A DNA stretch of 64,000 nt from Lophius americanus. Lineage: Eukaryota; Chordata; Actinopteri; Lophiiformes; Lophiidae. The DNA is taken from contig JBBDHG010000052.1 of assembly GCA_037951165.1 (NCBI GenBank), positions 58,501 through 122,500 on the forward strand. The letters are read 5' to 3'. Below the pieces are notes generated by a model that was given only the letters and a program-made list of their open reading frames with translations, had not been told where the DNA came from and searched no databases. Shown here piece after piece: positions 1 through 12,400 of the stretch. Positions within the stretch are counted from its first letter, which is position 1. Each line of letters starts with the position of its first letter. Both the position numbers and the translations under genes were made by a program.

Positions 1-45
1 TTCATTGTGAAAAGCTCTGATTGTGACTCTGTCGGTATACAAAGT

Positions 46-82
46 GGAATAGAATAGAATAGAATAACTTTATTGTCATTGT
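46..82 (-). mobile_element. Non-LTR/SINE 3' tail (GAATA repeat)
   Basis: (GAATA)n followed by ACTTTATTGTCATTGT. Read on the minus strand this is the ACAATGACAATAAAGT plus pentamer tail common in teleost L2-type elements. Related tails lie at 20851-20881 and 44001-44025. Confidence 0.6.
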
Positions 83-439
83 ATTGGGCTAAAAGCTGAT
101 TGACCTCTCCTGATGGAGACTCAGCACATCTGGATGGGTTCATGTGACGTGTGTGGGTGACAGAACATTGAGTCCAGGGACTGAACACAAAACTGATCTG
201 TGTTCCTGCCAACAGAACCTCTCATGCTGGAACACAGCGGCCTTTGTGGCTTCCCCCCTCACATTCATACGGTCCTGAACCGAGCCCACCGCCCATCACC
301 GCTTCCCTCATGGCATCTTCATCTCTCTAGGAGAAAACATTTAATTATGCCGCCTTTCAAATCCGAAACACAGCGACGTGCATTAATAAACGGAAATAAT
401 ACTTATATTTATATACTTATGAACTCTTAATGTAGCTTT

Positions 440-655
440 TAGAGTGGAGCAGTTGATTGGTTCAATCCCTCGACTGCCACTGCATCAACATGTACATGTC
501 ACAGGGTCCATGAGCAAGACCCTGAACCCCAGAATGCGCCCCGGTTTTGTCACAGGCTCCGCCCACTGCTGCTCAGAGATGGGTCAAATGCAGAGAACTA
601 ATCTCACTATTTTTGTCTTATATGATAAAAGTGATCGAAGAGAAGAGATTATACT
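440..655 (+). mobile_element. Degraded tRNA-derived SINE
   Basis: It contains a B-box-like GGTTCAATCC, then GCAAGACCCTGAA, CCCACTGCTGCTCAG and GATGGGTCAAATGCAGAGAA, in the same order as the SINE at 47765-48018 but in the opposite orientation and more diverged. Confidence 0.7.
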
Positions 656-659
656 ATTA

Positions 660-3570
660 ATTATACTTTTATTACACACTATTAAACAACATCTTTTCAA
701 ATCAGTTTGTCATCTGAGGCCGTCTGCAGACCTGGATGATGCTGAACAAGCTGCATGGAACCTTTCCCTCATCTTCTACCATTTACAAGAAAGCTGCAAT
801 GCTCTGTTACCGGGAGGCTCCCCAAAGGTTTCCTGACATATGATGAATGTAAAAAGAGTTTTCTAGGACAACTGTTATTTAGAATAGTATTCTGTGATAG
901 TTAAGGTTGGAGGGCTTGAGATAACATATTTAGACGATTAAATTGGAAAATAATTGATGACATTAATGACAAGGTAAAGACTAAAAGGGGACCATCAGGA
1001 ACTGGCGGCGGTGTCTCTGCGTCTCTGGATGTAGTGGAATGAAAATAATAGGAGGTGTAGCCTCAGATTGGGTTCTTGAAGTAGTTCCTCTCTGTGGGGC
1101 AACACTCCACGTATTTTCCCTCTGTCTCATGTCATTTACGTTACTCCTCCTGATGCACAGATCTCCAAGTTGTAATTATTGGAATACGCTGATCAGGAGA
1201 AAAGAAAACACGGCAGAATTTCAGGAATCCAGCAGCCACCTCCTAGTGACATCTGAAATTAATTATGCATGGAGGAGCAGAGGGAGGAAAATGTTTTCCA
1301 TAGAAGTGAAATGCATGGAGGTCAGAGTCTCCACCGCAGGAAGGAAAACAATCTCTCACACTGAGGGGGGATGAAATACTGCAGCTCTGATTGGAAAAAT
1401 AATAGAAAAAATGGAGCCCCGAGTTTCTGATTATAAAAACAGAGACTATGAATCGTAGCTTTATGATTTCCTGGAATGAACGCCATTATGTCTAAATGGA
1501 TGGAAGCCAGAAGAACCCAAATATAGCAGCGAGCCTGACCCATAAAAGATGTGAGGGGGTATGACGCCCATTTACACACGAGCACATTCATTACTTTGCG
1601 CTGCAACGCAGTTGAATATTTGCAGCTAAATATATTAGAACTAAAAATTGGAGTGAGTCATTTCAATTTCTCCAGCGCGATGGATGCCACTCAGATTTAA
1701 TGAACGAGATGTCTCCCATTCTACGCTGCTCTAATGATCAGAACCAAACTAAGGATTGGATCACAGCCTAGACATCAAATGATGGATCGCAATGGTCACG
1801 AAATGCTAAATGAAATAAAAAATGTCAAGGAAACCTGACAACCAGGCTGTTCACACTAACTGTTCCTGAAATGTTTGACAGTTCAGGAAGCCAGTGTTTA
1901 TTTCATGAATGAAAACTCTTGACTGTGAAAAAACCCGTTTCCTTAACCTGTTCTGCTTATTGTTTATTTTAAGTCAAGCTTTACTCGAATTCAATACCCA
2001 AATTATACATGAAATTGCTCCACAGCTATCAGTTGTGTTTGCATCACCTTGATGTCTATGTATGGAGCCAAATCAATTTATAAAAAATAAATTGAAAAAA
2101 ATAAAATTTGAAACTGAAAATTCAGATTTTTATTCTAAATGTTTTAAAAATCAACAACATTTTCAATCTAGGGGAAAGGTTAATATCAATTTAATTTTGA
2201 TTTAATTCTGATATTCTTTTGAATAAATTGTTCATTATTCATTTTTACTTGTGTACTACTGTATATATTTTCATATTCAAGGTATTATTTTTCATTTGCA
2301 AATTTCATGTTTTCAGATTACAATCTCTTTTTTCACACTCAAATCTTATAAATATTTGGTTTCAGATTTTTCATTCATTAACAGATCTTTTTTTACACTT
2401 TCAGATCACACTTTCATGAGTGACAGAGAAGGCTCTGGTCGTTTCCCAATTATGTTATGTTGCCATTTTTCTTCAGATAATGATGAGATAAATCTAATGT
2501 CAAATAATGAAATAAAAGTAAAGTGACAGAAACATAGTTTTTTTTCTCAATTTAATAATGAACTGATATTTAAGAAAAAAGACTAAAATGTAAACATTAT
2601 TCATCCCCCATAAAAAGATGATGACTTAAATAACAATAACACTAGTCTTATTTGACTAAATTGCTGATTATAATTAAAACTAATGACATCATTTGACACC
2701 AGATTGAGGCTAAATTTAAAAACACCAGAGAAAATCAACCTGTGTTAAAGGTGAACCATGCCCTCTGAGATAAAGACCCTGATTAGACTCTCAGCAACAC
2801 CACACCTAAAAGCTCCTTTCTATTCAAATACTGAATAGAATATTCTGTACTATGGTTACGACAGCAACCAAAAGCTGGTTTGGACACTGGAAAGACTAAA
2901 CGCCATCAACTCTGTGGTAGTCTGGAGACAGATACTAAGTCCAGCATGCAAACATGACGTTGACTACTGTCATCTCCTTATGATGCCATCGTAGCTAAGC
3001 GTGTTAGCAGGAAAGTAGAAGCTGAATATTGGACCTTATTCTGGCACCAGAGGCGTGGGGTCACCAAAAGGGTTACAGTTCCTTCTATGATGAATGTCTG
3101 GATAAAAGTTGCAGATATTATAGTTTGATCAAAGCAGCAGTCCAGCAGTTTAAAACTGGGTCTGTTTATTATTGGGTCACCTTAACACTTTCTGAATATC
3201 CTCCTCTGTAACAGTGTTAATGTCTTTTAGCAGTGATGCACAAACTGGTCCATAAGGGAGGATATCTCCTGATCCAGGTCTGCTCACTGGCGGGAGCCAG
3301 GCCGGAGCTGCAGGCTATTTCAGCTGATAAGACTCTCTGGCTCTGGTGGAGACTGTAGATTAAGCTCTTATAGAAAAGGGGAGGATAAATCTGTCTCATG
3401 GATGAAAAGGGAGAGGGTGTGTGCGTGTGATCAGCCCCCATCACAGGGTCAACATTATTATCCCGACAGACCCAACCCTGTGCCCTCTCTCCGGTCCCAC
3501 AAATAGCTACCCTACACCCTTCTTTAGGGATCTTCAAAACACTCTGGATCCAGGAGACAGCCAAAGAAGA
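660..3570. other. Intergenic, no gene recognised
   Basis: No supported exon. Bases 1940-2700 are very AT-rich, with short degenerate repeats of TTTCAGAT near 2310-2420. The open frames at 1039, 1322 and 3217 show no family resemblance. Confidence 0.5.
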
Positions 3571-4250
3571 GGAAAGCCGGGGAAGTGGGAGTCAGAGTAG
3601 GAACTTTAAATGATGGCACAATGACCGGTAATGGAAGCTGATAAGATGGAGAGGAAGGGGATAGATGTATTGTGTATCCAAGAGACTAGGTGGAAAGGCA
3701 GCAAGGCTGGAAGCATTGGAGGCAAGGTACAACCTCTTTTATCATGGTATGGATAAATGGGTAGCAGTGATCCTGAAGGAGGAGTATATGAGTGTTCTGG
3801 AGGTGAGGAGAGTGTCTAACAGAGTGATGAGTACGAAGTTTGAAATTGGAGGTGTGATGATGAACGTTATCAGCGCTTATGCCCCACAAGTCGGTTGTGA
3901 GTTGGAAGAGAAAGAGAATATCTGGAGTTAATTGGGGAAAGTGACTGAGAGTATTGCCCGGGGGTAATAGAGAGGTGGTTGGAGCAGACTTGTGGGTGAA
4001 AGCGAAGGGAAGAAATGAGAAAAGGAGGTGATGGGTAGGTATGGTGTTAAGGACAGGAACCTAGAAGGACAGATGGTGGTAGAGTTTTATATTAGAGGAG
4101 CATAGGGTGACATCTAAGAGTGGAGGTAGAAGCACACAGGTGGACTTCATCTTAAGGACATGATGCAATCTGAAAGAGATGGGAGACTGCAGGTTGGTGC
4201 CAGGGGAGAACGTAGCCGGACAGTATAGATCGGTAGTTTGTGGACTTAGT
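3570..4250 (+). mobile_element. RTE-type LINE relic, endonuclease region
   Basis: The conceptual translation across frames shows hallmarks of fish RTE endonucleases: GTLN, GTMTG, QETRWKGSKA, LFYHGMD, VILKEEY, LEVRRVSNRVMS, YAPQVGCELEEKE and, after breaks, RNLEGQMV and STQVDFIL. Frameshifts and stops show it is dead. The RT half is missing here. Confidence 0.85.
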
Positions 4251-6370
4251 AATTTAACTTTTTTTTAAGGAAATTAAAATCCCGTGAGATAAAACATTAT
4301 CCTGTTAATATTCAGCTGATGGAAAAGGTAAACTCCTACATCTAAATATGAATAAATAGTTTCATGTCTGTTCACGGTGAAGTTGCAACTTGGACTGAAC
4401 AGCAACAGTGTTTCCATGGATACCAATCATAACGGTACAATGGCTATGAGTACTTGGGTGCGATGGATCTGTTGGATGGTTCATCTTTGGGTCATAGCTT
4501 CATCTGTCTGATCTGGCCTGAGCTGAATGGAGGCAGCTTATCTCGCCAAGTGAGAGAGAATGTGAACTCCACCATGGTAGCAGACACTGACAGGTTCTGG
4601 GTTCCAGTAAAACTGTGCCCGGCTCCAATCAGGCAACCATGCAACATACACTGAAACAATGGGGTTGTTGGTGGTAAAGTAAGGCTGAGGTATTGTAGTT
4701 CTGTGACTTGAAGACAGCTTTCAGTAACACACTTTGTCATCTAGCCCGTACCTCTGCAGTCACACGGTCGAGGCTCTGCAGCCTAAGATGCACACAGCGA
4801 TAACTTCAGGGGCCTCGCTCTGCAAAGAGCATTCCAGTGGTCCTTCACATCAGGTCCTCTGTGAAAGCAGCCAGCACTGGTGCTGATGAGTGGGAAACCT
4901 TGGAGTAAAGGAGAAGTCGGGTCCCCTAGGAAGCTTGTCCCATCACGGAAACCAGCGTAATGACCTCTCACCATGTTGCCGGGACAATTCAAGGAACTGT
5001 GGCAGGAAGTGCTTTCAAGATTATGTTTTCCACACTGCTATCAGGTTTCTATGGAGTCGGTGGGGGTTAGTAGGAGAGGAGTGGCGATCGGATGGCTTGA
5101 TAAACCAACTTCTGAAAGCGCTCCAACTGATAAGGCTTCCACAGCGAAAAACCGTTTCCGACTCCACGTCGTAATCTTTTTCATTTCTTGTTGTTTTTCC
5201 TACCCGCTCTGTGTTTCCTCTAAGACCTCACATGTTTTTCAAACCCTCAGGCCACCTTTTTACATTCTTTAGGGGCTCTGAAGGTGCGTTAAGTGCCAAG
5301 AAAAAGGTAACAACATAAATTCTTGTCATCGCCTTTTGGACTCCCTGAGAGAGGCCAAATCCATCAAGGACTTTTCCTCCTTTTCTTTATAGATCAGGGC
5401 CCAGAGTGTGCCGCCTCCAGGAAGATCACTGCTGGGCAGGTTAAACAAGTTTAACTTTGGAGACTCCACTGGGATGTGATCCCATAAAACTTAGACTCTG
5501 CAGTAGTTGGCATGAGTTGGAAAAAAAAATACCAACCTTAACATTAGCTTAAGGTGAGCGGCCACTGTTTCCATCAAATCCTATAAGTACCTCATAAACT
5601 CTTCAATAAACGCAGCGGGTGCCCTTAAAGAAGTGTCTGTAAATTAATTTTAAAAAAACAGTGGCATGTTCTAAACCAAATAAGATGTAGCACAGCGCTG
5701 ACATCAAGCAACTACAGATGAACTCTCAAAATCCTGCAGTCGCACTGCATCAAACCAAACTCTCCTGCGGTGTGGATTTCCCCACCCAACGTTCCTTAAC
5801 GGAGCTGATCCACCCTTCAGATCCTCACTTATGGAAATAAACAAACACTTCAAAGAGCGCTGCCACTCTGGGTGGAAAGAGAGGAGATGAGGGAGATAGA
5901 AGGAGAGAGGCACGTTGAATATGAAAGACTGTCGGTGAGGCGGGGACGGCCAGTGAAGTTCAAAACCACAGGGGTGTGAGGCCATCTTCTGCCTCACCTC
6001 TTCCCTCCTATGGTTAAATGTAGAGGTGCATTGGGAGGGGGCAAAGGAGGGAGTTAAAAGGCTATCCTCTCGCCCTCCTGACCCCTGAGGACATGAGCGG
6101 AAAGACAGCTGTGGGCCGACACCCCCTCCTCCAGCTCCTCACACAGAAACTCATGGCCCCGAAACAAACACCAACACCATCATACTCAGTCAGATGAGAC
6201 GAACCAGCACAGACCCCCTCAACTAATGCCCTCGTTTGTTTCCGCTCTTGCCTCTATCTCACAGACACACCCTAACCAGTTCCGCTCAACGGGACCATAA
6301 TCGGGTTTTAACCTATATTTTTGTTATTTTATATGCACAGTGCCAGATTTTGATAAAAACCTAGCATATA
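4250..6370. other. Intergenic, no gene recognised
   Basis: Several overlapping open frames near 4450-5270 and 5700-6000 have no recognisable domain or splice context. A segment near 6000-6090 resembles 30790-30890 (GGTTAAATGTAG followed by G-rich and GCCC-TCCTGAC runs), suggesting an old repeat. Confidence 0.45.
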
Positions 6371-7035
6371 CGTGTGTGCCAAGCAGAGGTTGTACTATGT
6401 GCATATAGCTCCACTTGGTGGACATATGTAGTATTTCTCAGCCAAAAATCCCTCTCAGGGGTCCAAACCCAATTTTTGGCACTTTTGGGTCCATTTCCTA
6501 TCCAACTGTGCAGAATGGAGAGTCCTCCTGGTCCTGTCCCTCTAAAACCGTGTAGAGTATTATATAATGTTTCATGTTGTTCCTGTAATATGATGTCATA
6601 GACTGTTTCATCTAAAAAGATATTCAGGAGAGGATAGAAATATTGGTATTTTTGGTGCTTTAATCACAGATTACTCATACAAAGAAACAGATACAACATG
6701 TACTTGTACTTACATAGCCTGGAATTTGGGGTTTTTAGTCTGAGCTATTATTATTTCCTCATTCATTTTTTATCTCTCTGTCATTTACAGCTTTGGATCT
6801 ACTTTGTTTATTCTATTTTACTTGTTTTTATCAGTTTTATGTTCTTATGGATATATATATACTAAGTAATTATAATAACACAATGTTATTGACACTGAAA
6901 ATAAATAATTTTAGGCCTTACCTGACGATTATGCAATACACCTAATAATTGTGGGGCTATTTAAGTTTATTTGGGGTAGGTCATTCAGACAAGGTTCAAC
7001 TCAAAATAAACTATGAACAGGATGGCTTCAGGAAA
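6370..7035 (+). repeat. Repeat family B, copy 1
   Basis: It shares three blocks with 29695-30060, 43910-44570 and 52955-53060: TAGTGGACATAGGTGG...TTTTGCAGCCAAAA, GGATAGAAATATTGGTATTTTT, and CACCTAATAATTGTGG followed by TTTAAGTTTAT. The family name is unknown to me. Confidence 0.65.
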
Positions 7036-7579
7036 AAGATCTTTTTGAAAATTCTTCTTCTTCTTACCGTGGTCAAAATGAACCACAGAGCAGACAGTGA
7101 CAGACTTGGACTTGGAAGTCTGGAAAAAGAAGTAAGACGAAAGAGACATCTCTTCTCATATATTTCACATATAATCCAGTGTGTGTTCAGAGATCAACTC
7201 CTTCGGCAGAACCTACCACGGAGCTGGCGGACTGGTTCCAGTGAACTTCATGACCGCACCGACGGGCTGCTTGGAAATAGCACATGCTAACAACATTATG
7301 GAGACATTTTCCATCTTTCATTGCTAAACACTTTTACCTTTAGGTAAAATTTGAGAATTTTTTTATTCTTTTCACCATGATTTAAATGGATAAGCTATGG
7401 AACAACAATATCAATCCAACCAAATAAAAGCGTAAATCATATTTTTGTATATTGCTTAAATATATATATATTTTTTAATGTAATTGATTATTACGAATTC
7501 TAATTCTCCAAACATAAAATAATAATGAATTAATTATAATTGTGAGAATGAAAAAGAGTCTGGCCTCAGATTTGGAGGT

Positions 7580-7715
7580 GGATTTCTCCTCTAGGTTGGG
7601 GGTGAGTAGCCGCCTTAAGTGAAGGGGTTAGTATCTTAGCGTTTTCTTTTTGAGTGATTGGAAAATGGAGTGTGAGATGGCAAAGTGGTTTGGTGCAGCA
7701 TCAGCAGTAATGATG
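7580..7715 (+). mobile_element. Non-LTR retrotransposon relic (RT C-terminal side)
   Basis: Nucleotides correspond to the teleost LINE segment encoding LPQV-EF-YLGVLF--EG-ME-EID-RIGAASAVM. Here GGAAAATGGAGTGTGAGAT and GGTGCAGCATCAGCAGTAATG are visible. Same element type as 62700-63240. Confidence 0.65.
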
Positions 7716-7899
7716 ATCAGTCCCCGCCTTCAACAGAGAGTGAGTGATGAGGTCAGAGGACTTGATAGCAAGGTCTTGATAGCAATTAAGCCCAAGAAGC
7801 TAAACACGAGGAACGAGGCGGGAGATCTTTACAAACTGAGGTTTTTGAGCCCAACTTACTTCAGGGAGAAACTTTAGTAGGAACACCATTTACTACAGG

Positions 7900-9071
7900 T
7901 TAGCCCCCTGTCTCTAAACCACTTATTGTCTGTGTGGACACTCACCATCACTGTATGTTTCTAAAAACACTTTAAACCTAGGTGACTTTTGAAGGGTACT
8001 TTGACTGAAACCATTGAGAGATGCTGATCCACCGCCTAGTCAATTGTCAACTGTTAACACGCACAACCTCTTCTTACACTACCTCAACCTCTTCTCACTG
8101 CTACAGGGTTTGAAAGATAAAATGAGTGAGTCAGAAAAAAACAAAACAAGATGATTTCAATAAGCCTCAGGTCAAGATGTAAGTTCCCTTCCACTAATCA
8201 GGTCTGCAGCTTGATCTCTGGACTTTCCCTCTAGTCCTCATGTTTTAGCGTGGGACACAGGACGCCAATCTGCTCAGAGGTTACTCTCTGCCGCTTTTTA
8301 TTTCATCAGGTTATTGGATGTAAAGGGAGGAGATCAATAAAATGGTTCTCTCTTTCTATACTACTTTACGAGTATATCTCAGGATTATGGTGGTACTGTT
8401 AATATACACGCTTTTCTCTCGACACTGAAGCGTTAAAAGTCATGAAGTAAGATTCTCTTAGTTCATGTGAACATTTTAAAAGGGTGAACGCAGGTATTTG
8501 CAATCACATCTCTCTTGAAAAAAAAGAGATCCAGATCTAAATGAGACTAGCTGTTTTCAATAAATGACTAAATTAATATAAATAAATGGACTTGTGTTGA
8601 TTTATTCCACCATCTGTGTTTGAAATGCTTTTCATTCCTCCTTACAGTTTATAGAGGCCATAAAAACAAACCCTGATACATTATCTGTCCGTATTATAAC
8701 ATCAAAATTATTATGACATAAATATCAAAATACAACCGTAGTGATTCTGTTTTATGTTTTGGTTGTCACTGATAATTACTGTATCCATGTACAACAGATT
8801 TGAATTCAAAGGTAACTCTGGGTGTTCAGTCTTAGTCGTTCAATCCGGTTCCTGCAGGACCAGTGAGAGTTTCCTCATTACTGACTACATAGAAGGTTTA
8901 GGAACCAAGCATTCTCTCCCACATTCTTGATCCCAAACATCTGCACATAACAGAATCAGAAGAACCCTCCAGTGTTCAACTTTGGAATTACAGTCAGCAC
9001 AACAGCTGCACCTCACATCCGGAGACGTCCACCAGTAAATGAGACAGGTCGTGGTGGTTGGTCCCTCAGCT
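7900..9071. other. mtpap 3' UTR and flank
   Basis: No exon recognised. The part nearest 9071 is presumably the mtpap 3' UTR, with the candidate poly(A) signals described separately. Confidence 0.5.
8602..8607 (-). terminator. mtpap: Candidate mtpap polyadenylation signal
   Basis: AATAAA on the minus strand, about 465 nt past the stop codon. A second AATAAA lies at 8302-8297. The one that is used cannot be told from sequence alone. Confidence 0.35.
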
Positions 9072-9404
9072 TCACTTTGTCTGGTTGCTGCTCTTCAGAG
9101 AGTCCAAAAGGCTCTTGATCCTCTCACTGGCCGGCTCCCGTCTCCTCTTCTTCCTGCTTTTGACCCCTGGTACCTGGGAGGGCAGGAGGAGTGTTGCCAG
9201 TCCCCAGGGTGTTGGATTGTTTCCTCCCGTTCCACCTCTGGGTGTGTTGCTGTCGTCCTGCTGGAGCAGCCAGGCGCTCTCCTGACACTGAGCCACGAAG
9301 CGCTCCAACTGCGTGGCGTTAACGTTCTTGCTGACGTTCAGAGAGGTTTCAAACGGGTTCTGGATGTGCAGCGGTGAAACCTCCGGCTTGTGCTGCTCTT
9401 TGCC
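9072..9404 (-). CDS. mtpap: mtpap coding exon 9 (terminal)
   Basis: Enters in phase 0 after CTCTCTCTAG and ends at TGA (9074-9072). It encodes LHIQNPFETSLNVSKNV, ESAWLLQQDD, PWGLATLLLPS and a basic tail (SRKKRRR), all in register with human MTPAP. The tail is shorter than the human one, which accounts for part of the shorter total length. Confidence 0.95.
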   Translation of the reverse strand, partial: GKEQHKPEVSPLHIQNPFETSLNVSKNVNATQLERFVAQCQESAWLLQQDDSNTPRGGTGGNNPTPWGLATLLLPSQVPGVKSRKKRRREPASERIKSLLDSLKSSNQTK

Positions 9405-12400
9405 CTAGAGAGAGAAAGAAGCAGAAAACACAATCCTGATCAGCAGCAGTCAGAAAGTAGAGGAACTGTGTGAACATTATGTTCAGGTTCATCCATCTCA
9501 TTGGTTCTGGTTTGAGCTCTGTGGTGCTGAATGTAGGGCACATCTCCACAGGACAAAACTTTATTTAAACTGTGAATAACTGGAGAGAGGGGAACCGGAA
9601 ATTATTGGAATATGCTAGACCGATAGGAGAACATGCTGGAGATCAGATATAATCAGATCTTCAGTCACGACCATCAGATGAAGGATCTGTGGGTCACACA
9701 GAAGTCAAGAACCTCTCACAGTACTTTGCATGTAGCATCCTGACAGTGAAGGGGAGGCTGGGAACAACGATGCTGACATAAAGGCATCAGTCAGTGGAGA
9801 GGAGTGGAGAATTGTAGCCCAGTAAAGCAGATTTATGGCTGGTGAAAGCCTGGAGGCTCGGGTCAGGGCCACAGTCTACATGCAGCCTTCTTCTTCCCTG
9901 TCAAACCCGATATTAGTCTCGTATATTAGACTGAAGGGTCTCCGTTTCTCAGAGGCATCAATTCATTAAAACTCCAGCAGAGTCCCTGCACTGACTGAAG
10001 AACCAACACCTACTACTGGAACAATTCCAGCGTCAGAAGAAGTGGAAGGAAAGGGAATCCAACATCCATGTTTTGGTGGTGTCCTTAATTGAAAAATGTG
10101 GTTCTTTTATTTTGATTTGCTCTGAGAAGTAACTGGGGAGGAGATGTCACCTGGTCTAGGAGCAGCTAGACAAGTTTAACTTTTACAGTTTGTCTTATAT
10201 GCTGTGTTGGATGGGATCCGCTGTACTTGATGTCCATAAACGGCTCCTACGACATGTAAGAGCTAGCTGTATTGTGTTTTTGCTACTGTTTTTTCGCTTT
10301 ATTGCATCAGTTATCAGAGCGGGGGGCCGGATGGGAGGGGGGGGGGGGGGGGGGAGACAGACATATACATACATAAAAGACATATATTCAATGAATCATT
10401 ACATCTTTTTGGGTCTTTCATTGTGATGTGTCTTTTTCATAAAAGGTATATATGACAAAACGTTTTTTTGTTTTATAGCAATTTTTCTATCGTTTCTTTT
10501 ATGTGTCACTTGTCTTCATTTTTGGTTGTTAGGTTGGTTGGATTAATATTGAGAAATTTAAGGACTTAAATTTTTATTTTTTATTTTTTTGATATCTTTA
10601 AGGGATATCAAACAATCACTATCAAACAAAAAAACTGATAAAATTAATTTAATCTGATAAATTACATTTCTTTGAAAAAGTTGTGAAGGCGTGAGATGAA
10701 ACTATTTAACGGATAATAAATGTGTTAATATCTGTTTTAATACATGCACACGCACACACACGCACACACACGCACACACACACACACACAGGTTCTGGTG
10801 ACGGTGAGAGAACCTAAACAATAGTTATGTTATGTTATGCTATGGCTGATCATGAAGAGCGGTAATTGGTTGTTTGTTTAATTTGACATTTCACAGGCTA
10901 AGACATGGGAACTGATCTCCTCTGTATTTTTGATCTATTTCCTCATTTTATTCAAACACAGCCCCGCCATGAAGACTCTGTTTGGTGCCACCAAAAATTG
11001 ACAATAAGACACTAAATATAAATCCAAATAAAATAAATACTCTTGTTTACACTCCGCCTGATGGAGCTCCTAATTGGGATTCTCTGCTCAGAGGCCCTGG
11101 GGCTTGTGGTTCTGGCATCAATCAGTCCTGACAGGGACAGATGTCATCTCTCTGTGTGGGAGGACGACTTTATTACTGACAGACGTCTCTGCTGGAGCTC
11201 ATCTGAAAGCAGAGCTGGAGCTATTTTAGATCAGATTCCTCCTTGTGTTCTGGTTTCTAACTGATGCAGTGGATTGCTTAACAAAGATGAGAAACAGGAT
11301 GGCCTGATGCTGGGACAGATAATTTAGTCAGCTGAGCTCAGAGATTTCATCAAAAAGACCTTTGATCAAGATCCCTGAGATTAGTGTAGATTATAGAATG
11401 TTTACTGCCCTCTGCTGGAAAAAAACGGATTATACCAGACTTTTTTCACATAAAAAGGGATGAGATGGTCTGTTTTTCAATTTTCTGAGATTGTTTTCTG
11501 ATTTTATTTCCTCTATTTTATATATATATATATATATATATGAAATAAAGTTCATTTCCTATTTTCCAAATTAAATCTCTAGATATATCTCTCTGTAGGA
11601 GTAGAGCACATGGCACCACTGTCGAATTCATGCTCGTAGATGAGAACCTAATTTTGACACTTACTGGATGCCAATAGATTTTACTTACTGCTTCTTTTAA
11701 GTTTATCAAATACATTTACCTATGAAAAACATTTGATATTGTGAGGGGAAGTATCTCTTTAATTTTCAATTTCCCTCATGTTCTCCATCTCATCTAACGG
11801 TTCATTGCTTCAGTCGATGAGAGCAGTCAGAGTGAACTAAAACAGGAAAGTTGAGGAATCACAGCTTAAAACTCGTTTTAAAGGCTCAATAAAACTAACA
11901 GTGATATGACATATGGCTCATGTAAATATAAATACTGACTTAATGCTCTAAAGATAATCCAAAGTGTCGTCATTGGGTTGATTACGTGTTTTTCTGGGGC
12001 TTCATTTATGATCCGAGTTATCACACGTACCTTTCTGATATTTATGGACATCTTGCTGAAAGGAAAGACGGCGTAGAACTCAAGGAATTCACGCAGTAGA
12101 TGCTCTGAGGAGAAGCAGGAAAAGTGATGTTAGATGCAAACAGACACTCTGAGTTACCGCTCTGACTCTCCTGCTCACCCAGCGTCTCTGTGTTCCTCTG
12201 GAGCTCAATTCTGCTCAAGTCTCGGACAAACGTGCAGTCGTTCCCTTCAATCACGCTCCTATCAGCGGGACCTTGTGGGAGGAGAGGGAGAATAAAAGTA
12301 ATATGTCTGCCTACGAGGGACGCTGGTGGTCATAAACAAGACACCGACCGATGGAGAGGGTGGAAACAGTGAGAGCAGGTCTACATTCATGTGTTTCTGA

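Larger units (their letters stand above)
9405..12030 (-). other. mtpap intron 8
   Basis: It contains an 18-G run (10337-10354), a CA microsatellite (10744-10790) and a TA microsatellite (11519-11541). No other element recognised. Confidence 0.9.
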
